NCBI GenBank assembly: GCA_018907035.1
Contig: JACCIC010000039.1
Coordinates: forward strand, 3,582,001 to 3,646,000
Source of the DNA: Sycobia sp. Sy_11
Taxonomy: Eukaryota; Arthropoda; Insecta; Hymenoptera; Epichrysomallidae
Reading direction: 5' to 3'
DNA: 64,000 nt
Within the stretch, counting starts at the first letter, position 1, and every line of letters begins with the position of its first letter. Below, piece by piece: positions 1-11,590 of the stretch. The position numbers and the translations under genes are program-made. Under the pieces are notes generated by a model. The model was not told the DNA's origin and ran no database searches. It worked only from the letters and a program-made list of their open reading frames with translations.

Positions 1-86
1 CCGCCGTAGTGGTAAGGCGGCCCGTTCGGGGTGAGGGGCGGACAGCCCGGCATCATCGGCGTCAGGGGCATCGGCGAGCCCGCGTA
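1..86 (-). CDS. Exon 5 (partial) of the minus-strand coiled-coil gene; Pro/Met-rich segment
   Basis: The exon runs off the window edge, so its 3' end is not visible. On the minus strand it follows a GCAG acceptor (cag at 89-87) and opens in phase 0, matching the phase-0 donor of the exon at 2331-2565. It reads 28 codons beginning YAGSPMPLTPMM and continuing into a segment rich in Pro, Gly and Met with an aromatic end (PYHYGG). This composition suggests a disordered region after the coiled coil. No catalytic motif is visible and I do not recognise the family. The upstream intron end also reads open for a few codons, so the acceptor is supported by the AG and by phase, not by a stop codon. Reading frame fairly sure; function unknown. 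Confidence 0.6.
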
Positions 87-177
87 CTGCGTCGCGAGGA
101 TCGGCCAACGGGAGGGAATGGGAAAGAATTGCAGATAGAGCGAGAGAGTGTTAAGGAATACTCGTGTCATAATGTGT

Positions 178-199
178 TATATATATATATATATATATA
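178..199. repeat. (AT)n microsatellite
   Basis: About 22 bp of perfect AT dinucleotide, 90 bp intronic of the exon 5 acceptor. Confidence 0.95.
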
Positions 200-2047
200 G
201 GTGGCGCTGTGCATTGCTGAGAATTCTCGGCGACAGTTAACCCTCGTCCCAGCCCCCCCACCAATGCCAATCCCCCGTCGTCTTGGCTTTTATCGCCGTT
301 GCGGTAAATGGCATGGCTATTTCTTCGTTCTTTCATCACTAATGCACGCTCGGAGAATTTATCGAGCGCGAAACAGTTCTAGTCAAATTGTCTACCGTGT
401 TGGCACGGTTCGGCTTTTTTTTTTGGTTATTCTTATTTCTTTATAGAAGGGGACAATAATGAGGACAGTCTCATTAATGTCGTTCGATCCCGATGATAAT
501 CGTTGAATGTACGTATTCTATATTGTAAAGAATCTAACGGTCCTGTTGTCAATTTGGATTAATTGAAAAAAAAAAAAACAAAAATCATAACGACACTGTG
601 ATTTTTATTCACTCATGGTTCGAGCTGATTAATGAAAAATTTCCTTTCAAGATGCGAAAGAAATCAAATGTTTTCGTACGCAGGTCGATGCAATGTTATA
701 TGTATTATAGAAGCATTTGTATGTACATTCAAATTGAAGGTAGGACCATTCGATTGTTTACAATATATATATATAGCACACACATATACCCTAGCCATAT
801 TTAAAATTCCGATCGAATTCTAAAATTTTATTGGTTCCTTTAAGAAATGTTTGTATTAGTTGCTTTTCTTTAATATAATTTCCGAAGGGGATGTTCTACT
901 TTGATCATTGAAAAAAATCGATTTATTTTTCATAAATAATCTTTAAAATTTTGTCCTTCTATCAAGCATACACGAATCTTTTAAGTGTTCGGATAAGTCT
1001 ACCTTAGTTTTCCGTTTTTGAAAACAAACGTGTCAGCGATTATTTTAATGCGGTTTAGCATGTAAAATGTAAGAAGGACTCTTTTTTTATCTTTATTAAA
1101 ATATCTTTCGTGTAAAAATAGAGAGAAAATGATTCGACTCACACCTGAGATCGGTAAGAGATTATTTTCGTAATTTTGCGGGAGCAAGAAAAGAATTGAC
1201 TTTGAGCACCACGTATTCTTCGATCATCGCGACTAAAATTATTTTCAGTTGATTCATTTATAAGTTTTCAAAGTCTTTTTTTCGAAAACCGATATTTTTA
1301 AATATTTATTTATTTTTATTAACTGGAATTACTAAAATATGGTAAATACCCTTTATTATCTTTGAGTGATCAACAAAGTTGTAAAAATGAATTTTTTCAA
1401 TATTGTACTAAAGTATTCCACTGAAATACAGTATTGTATTGTTGTAGTATTGAAAATGTTTTTTTTATTGAACAAGATTTTTCTGTCGTCTATGCTTCTA
1501 TTGATTAAATTTATTAATAAATTAAAATGAGACTACCTTTTTTTTTGTTTTCGAATAATTAGAGAAAACGATAACTTCTATTTTATATGTATAACATTAT
1601 CACAACAAATATCATCTGCCAATGAATAATGTTTATCTTTCTAAGATTATAATTTTGTTATTGATTTATAAGTTTTACACAATAAACCTTTTTTAACTTT
1701 AATCTCAGACATCAGTCTCAACAGGAAAACATTTAGTCTAATTAGAATTATTATTGAAATTAATTCCTGATACGATGAAAGCCAATGAATCGCAATGAAT
1801 ATCAAAGTATCGCAGGTTAATTCGAACGGGCGCGCAACGAAGAATCTTTATGCACTGGAATAAGCGTGCTTCGTTCAAATTTAAACGAAGCTTCCATTCC
1901 CCGATCCAGAGTACGAGCCTAACATTATAATCTTCAAAATTCCCCAGCTCCGCGCCAACTCGCTTTTCATCCCAGGCACGCAATACACAACGCCATTGCT
2001 CGATTGTTATAAATAACGTTGACACATGTACACGCACATACATAAGC

Positions 2048-2093
2048 GCACGCACACACACACGCACCCATACACACACACACACACACACAA
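2048..2093. repeat. (CA)n microsatellite, interrupted
   Basis: CA repeat with GC and CC interruptions in its left half; GT on the transcribed strand of the gene. Confidence 0.95.
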
Positions 2094-2214
2094 AGAAACG
2101 CAAGCTTTGGCTCGCGACTACGCTCTCGTGACACAGCACCCGCTCGTGTTCTGCATAGTTTAATATATATATATATAAGGGCTTCTCCAACCCATCCCCT
2201 CTACGAACGGGTGC

Positions 2215-2269
<55 letters not shown>

Positions 2270-2271
2270 GT

Positions 2272-2305
<34 letters not shown>
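2215..2305. repeat. Compound (AT)n-(GA)n microsatellite beside an exon donor
   Basis: About 50 bp of AT, a short spacer, then about 30 bp of GA. In the transcript this is a (CU)n tract starting roughly 25 nt after the donor of exon 4, followed by (AU)n. Confidence 0.95.
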
Positions 2306-2308
<3 letters not shown>

Positions 2309-2330
2309 GTCGAAAAATCCGATCACGTAC

Positions 2331-2565
2331 GTGCGGATGTTGCGAGGGCATCCCGAGGCTCAGCCCGTGCGGATTCTGCTGCTGCTGCTGCTGATGGTGA
2401 TGATGGGCGGCGCCGAGGCTCGAGAGATTCTCCGCGCTCGAGCGCAGCAGCCCGCCCTGATGGGCGATCGAGGACGGCTGCTGGGTCGTGACCGAGGCGC
2501 TGGCCGCGGCGAGCGCGACCGCGGCCCGGGCGTGATCGAGCTCGTGGAGCAGCCTACTGGAGGAG
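2331..2565 (-). CDS. Exon 4 of the coiled-coil gene; end of helix plus His/Gln-rich segment
   Basis: This exon is 235 nt with a CAC|GTACGT donor at 2331/2330. Its first base completes a codon (AG+C, Ser) left by the exon at 8092-8441, and the frame then runs 78 codons to a phase-0 donor. It starts SSSRLLHELDHARAAVALAA, which continues the coiled-coil helix of the previous exon. A Ser/Thr/Gln-rich middle follows, then four His and six Gln in a row, then a Gly/Pro/His-rich end. The Gln run is encoded by CAG repeats. A second acceptor AG lies 9 nt inside (exon start 2556); it keeps frame and would drop three Ser. The exon is far richer in GC than its surroundings. Function unknown; coding status well supported by phase on both sides. 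Confidence 0.75.
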
Positions 2566-2983
2566 CTGTAAAATGCGAGGAGAGGAACGACCCGGACGGG
2601 CCGCGAGTCAACGGGGCACGGAAGTCTCGGTCGGCCGCGCGCGCGCGCGGCGTACGCGAATAAGCGCGACAAGGACAATAATAACGGCGGGCGTTCTTTA
2701 TTTTTACGTGACGATATCATCGTCTCCTCGCCATTATTATCGTTCCGTTGCGCTGGCGCTACTTATTCCGGATAAATGCAAATTGGCTGTAACGTGGGAC
2801 CGCGGGGAGGGGGCGGGGGCTGCGTCTGCACTGGTCTCGACTAATGCTAAATACAAATAACGAGCGTATCTTTTTTGCCACGAACGTGCGCGCACCAGCT
2901 GCATTACGCGCGGCTTCCGCGCGGTAAAATGGGGAGAATGTATACTGTTATGGCTATATGTATATAGATATGCATATGTATAT

Positions 2984-3036
2984 GTATGTGTGTGTTTGCG
3001 TGTGTTTGCGTGTGTGTATGTGTGTGTATATACATA
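2984..3036. repeat. GT/TATG-type microsatellite
   Basis: Imperfect GT repeat with TTTGCG and TA interruptions, between two TATG-rich stretches. Confidence 0.9.
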
Positions 3037-6000
3037 TGTAGATATGCGCGTATCTTTACGATCGATCATGATGCGTTGCAGATTTCGCGTAATGCAGCTG
3101 CGTAGGCGACACTTCTTTTCGGTCCAGCGATTTTCTGTGTTCTATATTCGCTAACAGTGTATGTGTATGCATGTATGTACATATGTATATAGTGTATACG
3201 AAGGAAACCTTTTAATGCAAGTTGTTGCAGTTTCCAAAAGAGAGGGGGTATCGAATTTTTGAAAGAACCAAGCTTGAACATAAGGAAAATTTTTAATATA
3301 TTGATTGAGGATCGATATGTTTTTGAATTATGTTTTGAATATTTGATAGTTTGCTCACTTCTGAAAATATAACAATATTCTATGAATCTTTCACTTCTTA
3401 AATTTAAAATTACGACTAAGCTTGTCGGAAAAGAGGAATTATCTATATACATATCAATACCACGCTCATTTTGAGCAATAAAGTTCAATTAACTTTTATC
3501 AAAACGAATTCTTCTTTAGCATCAAAGTTACGATTCTGCAGAATTTAGACGCTTATTTACATTGATTTCAATCGAAAAATATTTTGAATAAATTACACGG
3601 GATAATAAGCGACCCCGCATCCACAATCCATAACCCAAACGAGATTAGGTGTATCTTAAATTTTTAAGATCGTTAAGTCCACTATCGTTCTCCATTTGAC
3701 CTCATCAAGGAACTCGTATAGTTTTTAATGATCGTGTAAGTTGTATGCTAGGTTTGCTTTATCCCACGAGGTCACAGCAAGGGTCTAAAGTAAAATATAT
3801 CAGACTCGTAAACGCTAAACGTATCGATCTGAAGCAGCCAGTGTTAGAAGCAGGGACTTTGATGCTAGGGATTAGGTCAATATAAGCAATTCTAGATGCT
3901 CAATCAGTATTGGTATAAACAATCAAAGCAAATATAAACTTCAGCTTTAGGAATTGTAGAGCTTGCAAGTTTTGATTTATGGATTTCTAGGATCGGTTAC
4001 CTAAACCCACGGACTTTTCTATAGGGTAGAATATAAAGCTATAACACTACTGTTGCGTAAACTATGCGCTATATAGTAGCCTTTCAAAGAGACCAATATT
4101 TTTTTCAGTCATTGAGGGGCAATGAAAACGAGCACAGGACGATTACAGTGGGGGCGCCGCCTCAAACCATAAGGCTCACCTCAACCGAGCTCAAGTAGTC
4201 CTATCCTAAGAGTTCCTTTGCTCTACAGAAATGGAATCTTATGACTTTTTGATCCTATCCTTCAAGGTTGAGATTTATGAGTTTCCGATTTTGGAGTTCA
4301 ATACTTGTGAACTTAATGTAATTGACATTATTTCCACGGGGAGTTGTAAGCTCGAGATTTACAGTTTTGATGGATGTAGTTTAACTTGACCTATCCTAAA
4401 TTCCGATACTATGTACTCGAATAATTCCCTGATTCGGATTCAGGGGTTATGAAAACATATAGAGCTACCATGACTCAGTGGCTTAGCGATTTTGTAAGTT
4501 GAATTGTATGACCATGATCTTGAGGCAATAAATAGTAAGGTGGCCGTTCAAACTTTTGTGTATCCTTCCTTGCTTTTCCAGCTATAAGCTTCTTGTAATT
4601 TTGACCTTAACTGATTATAACCGTCACTTGATGAGGTCAGCCATTATCCAGATCCGAAGCGAACGAAGTTAAAAATATAAAATATAATGAATTAACAAGT
4701 CCGTTTTGTAGTGCAGAGATACAGAGGTCGTGACTAAATTGTGATGCTCGACTGGCATAGATTATTTATTACACATCTATGTAAATCAGTCTAATAGATA
4801 AATTAACGTTTCGAAATAACTGTCCATATTCATTTAGCTGAACAAAAATAAATATGCATTAGTCTTAGAAATGATTCAATAAAGTTTAGTTTTTTTTTTA
4901 AACTATTCATTCTATTTTCATCATTTTGTACTGTATGTAAATAATTTTTCTCTATTTATAATTAACTGTTTAGTTTTGTTTGAAATAGGCAAACTTTTAT
5001 ACTACTAATGTATTTAAAAATTGTCATTACGTATTTTCAAACATATATCTTCAAAGAGTACTCTGTTATTTGATAATATTAAAAACACGTGTTTAAAACA
5101 TATTTAAGGTTTGAAAATATTTTTCGTTAAATAATTATTTATATTGCACATACAAGTGTGCTATTAATGTAATATCAATCCTCTAAACTACATTAACTAA
5201 ACTAACACAGCTAAACTAAACATTAGTTACATGAATAAATGTTAAGATGATATAAAGTCAAACGAGACCAGTGCAGACAGTGGTTAATAAATGTATAATC
5301 AAGTAATTAGTCATATCGGGCAGTAATAAACGCATGGATCAATGGTCAGCGTTCTTGTTGATCTTCAAATAGAATTGAATCATTGGTTAATATTCAAGCA
5401 ATTAATTGCATAAGTAATTTGTCTGATTGAAGAGTTTCGCTAATATCAAAACTACCATCTAGCGTAAACGTTTTTGACCATTCCAACTACTATTCTAATA
5501 ATATACGTTTAACACGTAGCTCTGAAATTTCTAACCGTTGACACGAATGTGCGATAAAATCGTTGTTCAGCATTCATTTATTACTCTATCTAAATCTAAT
5601 TTAAATACTAAAATCTATTGCAGCTTATCGTACAGGTCGGTATAACTTCACTCTCTTTTATTAACGACAACTACATGAATGATGCGAAAAATGACTGAAT
5701 ATATAGTTATTTAAAGCCTTTGAAATAGTACTTGAAAAAATTTAAATACAGTAAAAAGTATTTTTAATATTATATCAAATAGATATCAGAAAAATTGATG
5801 AGAACATAGTCTAAAAAAATTAAACTGAAAATCCAAATAAATTTCGACTTTCACTGACTCTGACAATTAAATTTTTAGCTCTCGCACTTTTTTGTTCTTC
5901 TCTGTGTTCGGCCATAAATTTGTCCAAAGTTAAAAATTAAGTGCCAACACACGTCGCACAGAAATTTAGAATATGATTAATTTTGAATAAGGATCGATTT

Positions 6001-7923
6001 GAGTGTCAATGAGGGATAAAAAAAATGGTTCTGCAGAGATATAATTCAGACGAAAGGTTAGAAAAATCGAATAATTAAGTTAAATAGAACGCTTTAACAA
6101 AAATTCGATGGAAGATGTTTACGTGTGATTAAGAAATTCTTGTAAATAAATAAGAATTTTGAAAAAATAATATTAGATACCGAATATTTAACGTCAATAT
6201 TCAACAATTAATACATCAAATTAAAATACCTAGTTTAAATCCAAAAATTTAATTATTCGCAAAAAAATATCTTTCAAGACAAGCTTTTAGATAAAAAATC
6301 TATAAAATTCATAATGAATTCAAGTATAATACTGATAATGATTTTGCTCCAGGTCGAATGAAAAGAAAGTAATTTAGAAACGTTAAAATTAACATAAGAA
6401 AAACATAATAGAGAGAGTATATATTTTTTCTAATTCTAAAAGTACTGTCAGCTACATCTCACTTTAAGTAAAGACAATATGCACTCAGCCAAAAATTATT
6501 TTAACTTTCTCATTTCCAAAAAGGTGTCGAGATCTGCAATTTCTGAATATCGCAAAAAATAAGCGGAAATCTTTTATATTGCGATACGTATTTATACAAA
6601 ATCCGAAGATTTGCACAATATCAATCTTATGCGCTTGTATAGGTAAGACAAGAAATTTTTGGGCTTCGTTCCAGAAGCTCTCTAAAAATAAACTGGTATA
6701 CAAGCCATTCAAACATAGTCCATTGAGAGTTCCTTAATAAGAGACCATATAGGGCTAGACTCTCGCTATCTTGATTTACTTATACAGGGTTTTCTGAAAG
6801 CATCCCTATGATTACTTACATCACGTAATTTGAGTTTTTGGAAAAAATTTAATTTACTGCAGTTTTGGGAATTCTTTCCCACCTATTGGAAGATTATCTT
6901 AGATTAAACCTTCTATGAAATCTGCAGCGTTATCCGAATATTACTTTTCTAATGTGAAATAGTAAACTCAATTTTTGACCCGTGAAGTCGATTTGGCATG
7001 AAATTTTTTATCGATGATTTTTATTTTTGAAACGCTTTCGTAGCAGGATTCGGTAATCTCTGCAGACGAATAATTAGTAGTGTAACAAAAACTACAACTT
7101 TATATGACGGAGTCAAAGTGTCATGATAGTCTGACTTTATCACAAGTCCATCATGTCACTCTGACTATAGATTTGTACTGTTTTTTTACAACTAATTATT
7201 TGTTTAAGGTGAACAGATACTACTTAATAAATAAAGAAGCAAATACACAGAATGCCTGCTACTGAAATGTTGCAACAATAAAACATCGTAATTAATTGTT
7301 CTATATCTCAACCATCAAAAAGCAAGGATGTTGTTTGGATTATTTTGTGTTTTAATCATGATTAAGAATTTGACCTTATTTTCACTGGCTTAGTCAGATT
7401 TTCACCTTGTCTTCATCAACTGGATCTGACTTAACTTTCATGTAAAATTTCATACCCTACTTGTTTTCGTGGTAAAAAATTACGTTTCCGATTTAAAATT
7501 CTCACATTTACCATCTGATAATGCCGAGGGTTGCATTAAGGATCAATTTTGATCAATTCTCAAAAGTTTAGAAACAGCAATAACTTTTGACGAGCTATTT
7601 GACCTTCGAATTGAATTAGAAGCCGAAACTCAGATGCAGATCTCCGACACTTCTTTAAATTGTCAACCATATCAAGAAATGAGGAAACAGAAATGAACTA
7701 GGGGTGAGAAAGGGGAGCATATATACAGCCGTGAAAAAAGGATAGAGCGATATAATGAACACCTGTCTACAAATACACTATTAAATTGCAAGGCATTGAT
7801 AAAAATATCAAAAAATACGAGGGAATTGCTCGATGTTCGGGTGGTACTTTACAGTCTGCGCACATCGTCAAAGCATATAGCAGAGTCTGTGCGATCGAAT
7901 CCTCAGCTCTCCATTGCCGCGGG

Positions 7924-7924
<1 letters not shown>

Positions 7925-7977
<53 letters not shown>
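7925..7977. repeat. (AT)n microsatellite
   Basis: About 53 bp of nearly perfect AT, about 115 bp downstream of exon 3 in transcript orientation. Confidence 0.95.
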
Positions 7978-7984
<7 letters not shown>

Positions 7985-8091
7985 GCGATCGAGACCGAGG
8001 CAACCCATACACCGTGACGAGAAATCGAGAACCTAGTGTGCTGAATAAAAATTAATCACGGAACAATGAATTATCGTACGTGCGCTGATAC

Positions 8092-8441
8092 CTGTCCTGC
8101 TCGATTTTGGCCATGATGCGATCTATCTCGGAGCCCGCAGGCGGCCAGGTGGCGGTGGCCACGCCGGGGGCCGCGGAGCCCGCCGCCGCCGACCCGGCGT
8201 GGCCAAGGGCGCTTGGTCCCCGGCTGCGGGCCCGCTTGAGGCTCGTCAGCTCGAGGCTGAGCTCCTCGTGCCTGACCATCTGCAGCTCGGTCTTCTTCTC
8301 GAGCTCGCGCACCTTCGACTGCAGGGCCTCGTCCGACTCCGGGCCCTGGTAGCGGCCGGCGAGCTTCTCCCGCAAATGGTGCTGGGCCTCGGCGTGCTGG
8401 CGCTCGAGGTCGGCGCGGCGAGCCTCCGTCTCGCGCATTTG
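8092..8441 (-). CDS. Exon 3 of the minus-strand gene; charged coiled-coil region
   Basis: 350 nt exon between TTCACAG|CAAATG and GACAG|GTATCA, giving 116 codons plus two bases. It begins QMRETEARRADLERQHAEAQ. Two helical stretches rich in Glu, Arg, Leu and Gln (roughly residues 2-28 and 36-71 of the exon) have heptad-like spacing; the second contains VRELEKKTELQMVRHEELSL. An Ala/Gly/Ser linker follows (about 74-102), then a short conserved-looking helix start, SEIDRIMAKIEQD, which runs on into LLHELDHARA of exon 4. The exon is about 70% GC with GC-ending codons, unlike the flanks. A coiled-coil scaffold or adaptor is the most that can be said; I do not recognise the family. The reading frame is strongly supported by composition and by phase with both neighbours. 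Confidence 0.85.
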
Positions 8442-8456
8442 CTGTGAACAGATAAA

Positions 8457-8489
8457 TGAGAGAGGGAGAGAGAAAGAATAAGAGAAAGT

Positions 8490-8520
<31 letters not shown>

Positions 8521-8534
8521 TGCGTGTGTGTGCA
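8457..8534. repeat. Imperfect (GA)n then GTGTG tract at the exon 3 acceptor
   Basis: Purine-rich on the plus strand, so a long CU-rich run in the transcript, beginning about 15 nt upstream of the exon 3 acceptor and acting as an extended polypyrimidine tract. Confidence 0.9.
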
Positions 8535-10264
8535 GATGACGAAGATGAGCGAGCCAGCGGACGTGCGGTTGGACGAAGGGAAGGTAGAGAGACTGTGAAG
8601 GAATCAACGAAAGTCTCCATATACGTATATTCGAGATTGTAACAAAGGTTTTAGCAAAGATTGCAGCATGGAATTTTATAAGAGAGTGAGAACTATAGTT
8701 TATAGTTTTAAAATTGCGTTTCTATTTTGAACAGTCATATATAAGACGTTTTAATTCACTGTAAAAAGAGTGTTCCTACTATGATGCACAAAGTTCGAGT
8801 TTACGCACGTCTATGGATTTACAAAATGACTCATTCTCGTAATCTTAGGAAGCTGAAAAACTTGATTTTGCATATTTACTAAACAAAATCGTACAGGCTA
8901 CCTGTACATGTTAGGTACATCAGTAATCGTTATTTCTTCGTTACTTCTCTTACTCCTATAGAAAGCCGATTTTACGTACTTGTATTTTAATATGTGAGTT
9001 TGAAATTGAAATTAAATGCACCAAACTGAATTTCCAAGCCTGTTTGATCTGTTCAAGGATTAGAATTCCCGAATGCAGGCTCGCATTGTATAAAGTAATA
9101 CTTTATGTGTTTTGCACACTGTGAGTTCAAATATAAGTATCATTTACTTTACGTATTTGAAATTTGAATGCAACAGAAATTCTAACGTAACTAATTGAGT
9201 AAATATTATAAAATGTACTTGTAAGGTTAGCTTATAATCTGCGTTTATGCGCTAATCAAAAACTTTGTACTCTTGTATAATTTTAATATGACTTTTGAAG
9301 TAAATTAAATCAAGGTTTAAACTCCCATTATATAGTATTTTTGACTCTGCGATCCTCAATGCGGAAATCGCACAATTTATGCACTTTCCCTCAATATGGC
9401 AGGTCAGGTTGGGCGCATCCACTGTACATAAATAATGTACGATGCACGTACACTTTATGGTTTATCCATACTCGGTCTTTAATCGCTCTCGCTTCATTTA
9501 TACGAAAATCACTTATTTTACGCACTTATATCGTAATGAACTATTCTAGTTATTTTTTTAACTATAGCAATACTTAATATGGGCTCAAATATTATATACG
9601 AATTGTTTCTCACGGAGAGCAGCGCACGTTTTCAAACAATGCTCAGCAGGCAGTGAAAATTCTACCGAATATTAACTCGACACCTTCGGAAAAACCCCCG
9701 AACGATGATTAGCAAAACTGGCGCTGCAGGGTTATTTAACCGCGCACACGAGACGAGGCGCGCACTCCATTATAGTCGCAACGGCAGAAGTGCTTAAATG
9801 GGAACGCACACCGTCGATCTCCGATTTGAGGACGATCACAAAGGTGCGAACGCCCTTAACCATTTAAGAAACGATATGCCAGGAGTCATTAGTACAGACA
9901 ACGAACGCGGATAATTCGAACGGCGAGCAGGTGGAAGAAGGATGGGCGAGGGCGTTCATTCGCGTCTTTTTCGATATATACGTACCGAATTTTTGCGCGC
10001 CACAATGCAACGCGCGTTGCAGTTTTGCCGCGTGCGGGGAAATTTTCCACGATTGTATTATCGTCGATGTTTCTTTCCCTTATAGTTATACATACTCCAT
10101 CTTCGAGACACCGACAAAAAAAGAAAAACATCTTCTTCCTCCCGATCGTGAAATTAAACCGAAAAATTCTTAAAAAATTGTGACTCGAGTCATCAATTCG
10201 ATTGTTTCTAACAGCGACGCGTTTACCAGAGTGTGCAACGTGCATACATGTATGAAAGGTGATC

Positions 10265-10292
10265 AAAAAAAAAAAAAAAAAAAAAAAAAAAA
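10265..10292. repeat. Poly(A) run with A-rich CAAAA tail
   Basis: About 28 A followed by CGAAACAAAACAAAAC. It could be a retroposon tail, but no element body is recognisable upstream. Confidence 0.9.
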
Positions 10293-10471
10293 CGAAACAA
10301 AACAAAACAACAAACAAAGCAAGCGTCATGCGACACGAACGTTTTCAACGGCAATAAAACACAGGTTAATGGTATACACCTTCGGGGTGAATACTCCCGT
10401 TTATATTTTATCATGTACTGTGCAGTGTCGATTTAAAAGATTAAAACATTTAAAAAGCATTTTCGCTCAAA

Positions 10472-10581
<110 letters not shown>

Positions 10582-10799
10582 CCGCGTGCTTGATGTTTGA
10601 CAGGCGTCCCATGTACGTCAGTCCTACATATTGAATACGTACGCGCGACGAATTTATGAAAGATTTGGAGAAAAAAAGAAATGAGAAACATGATAAAATT
10701 GGATACAAAGAAAAAATATGCCGATCCCTGTCTCCAAATTATCGTAAAATAAATTCGCAATCAAATAAATAAACAGCAATGACGTATACTTCGCGCCAC

Positions 10800-11310
10800 A
10801 CCGTTATCCCGCTATCCCCGCTCCCTCGGATAATTAGCCGCGTGCGTTTAATTAAAGCGCCGATCCAATTAAGCGACACAGTCGCCGCACGCGCGAAACG
10901 AACTCGCGCGTTAATTGCGCGCCCGGCCCATAATTGCGCGTTGGCTCGTTCGGTAATGACAAAAGCGAAGCGCGCCCTTGGCGTATTGCATCGCGCTGTA
11001 CGACCTACTGGTACGTCTTCGCCTGGGTCGCCTCAGCCGCGTTACAAAATTTAATTCCGTCCCATCGATCGCCCGAGAAAATTTACCTACTGGATAATTT
11101 TGTGTGCGCGGCTGGACGATCGGTAATTCCACGTCGTTTTGCCGATCGACCCAACGGAGAACGCAATATCGCGGCGAATGATGCGGCGCGAGATATTTCA
11201 GGCGCAATAATTCAGTGTAATATTGGCAGTGTGCAAGAGAAGCTGTCCGTCAATATTAGACACTATCGCGTACTTAAAGATCCGCTTCGATTTCGTGTCG
11301 AATAGAAGGC
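10800..11310. promoter_or_regulatory. Candidate intronic regulatory island with clustered TAATTA-type sites
   Basis: A GC-rich, CpG-containing block inside an AT-rich intron. At 10828-10935 it has at least five homeodomain-core motifs (ATAATTAG, TTAATTAA, CCAATTAAG, GTTAATTGCG, ATAATTGCG) embedded in CG-rich sequence, and more AATT cores follow to 11220. Open frames exist on both strands but none is convincing as protein. Assignment as an enhancer is inference from motif clustering alone. Confidence 0.3.
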
Positions 11311-11562
11311 GAAAGAAAAAACTTCATCCGTGTAATTCATGCAATGCTTTATTTTATCCGACGCCGATAGTAATTAAGAAACTTTTGTTTAACCCTTGGA
11401 GTCATTAATGCCAGCAATGTATTTATTATTAAAGGACATTAAGGCATAGATACGGTAAAAAATAAATCCGAGATGAAGAACAAAAAATATCGGATCATAC
11501 TTATTATAATAAATTATCATCTGTATATGATTTCACACTCACAAACACGCGGGCGCGCGTAT

Positions 11563-11590
11563 TATGTATGTATGTATGTATGTATGTATA
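11563..11590. repeat. (TATG)n tetranucleotide repeat
   Basis: About six to seven TATG units. Confidence 0.9.

Larger units (their letters stand above)
87..2330 (-). other. Intron between exons 4 and 5 (2244 bp)
   Basis: AT-rich DNA bounded by a GTACGT donor (2330-2325, minus strand) and a GCAG acceptor (cag at 89-87). It holds a short (AT)n at 178-199, a run of A near 565-578, a (CA)n stretch and, beside the donor, a compound (AT)n-(GA)n tract. The short open frames here are driven by the repeats. I see no other gene. Confidence 0.55.
2566..8091 (-). other. Intron between exons 3 and 4 (about 5.5 kb)
   Basis: AT-rich intron from a GTATCA donor (8091-8086) to a TTTTACAG acceptor (2573-2566). 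It contains a GT microsatellite near 3.0 kb and a long (AT)n tract near 7.95 kb. A stretch at 3.6-4.7 kb is less AT-rich and looks like old decayed insert DNA; I tried both strands by eye and found no recognisable domain. The sequence at 6785-6805 resembles the ACAGGGT-type ends common on insect DNA transposons, but I could not find a partner end. Confidence 0.55.

Noticed and set aside
3600..4700. Possible decayed transposon, less AT-rich than its flanks
   Set aside because: Six-frame reading by eye gave no recognisable motif and no terminal repeats were found.
6785..6805. ACAGGGTTTTCTGAAA, like an insect DNA-transposon end
   Set aside because: No partner inverted end or target duplication found nearby.
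7095..7175. Near-repeat of TAGTCTGACT and CTCTGACTATAG, possibly a CAGTC-family copy
   Set aside because: Only the short core matches; the other ordered blocks of the family are absent.
10779..11305. Several overlapping frames of 90-120 codons
   Set aside because: Frames on both strands are open because the block is GC-rich; motif clustering fits regulatory DNA better.
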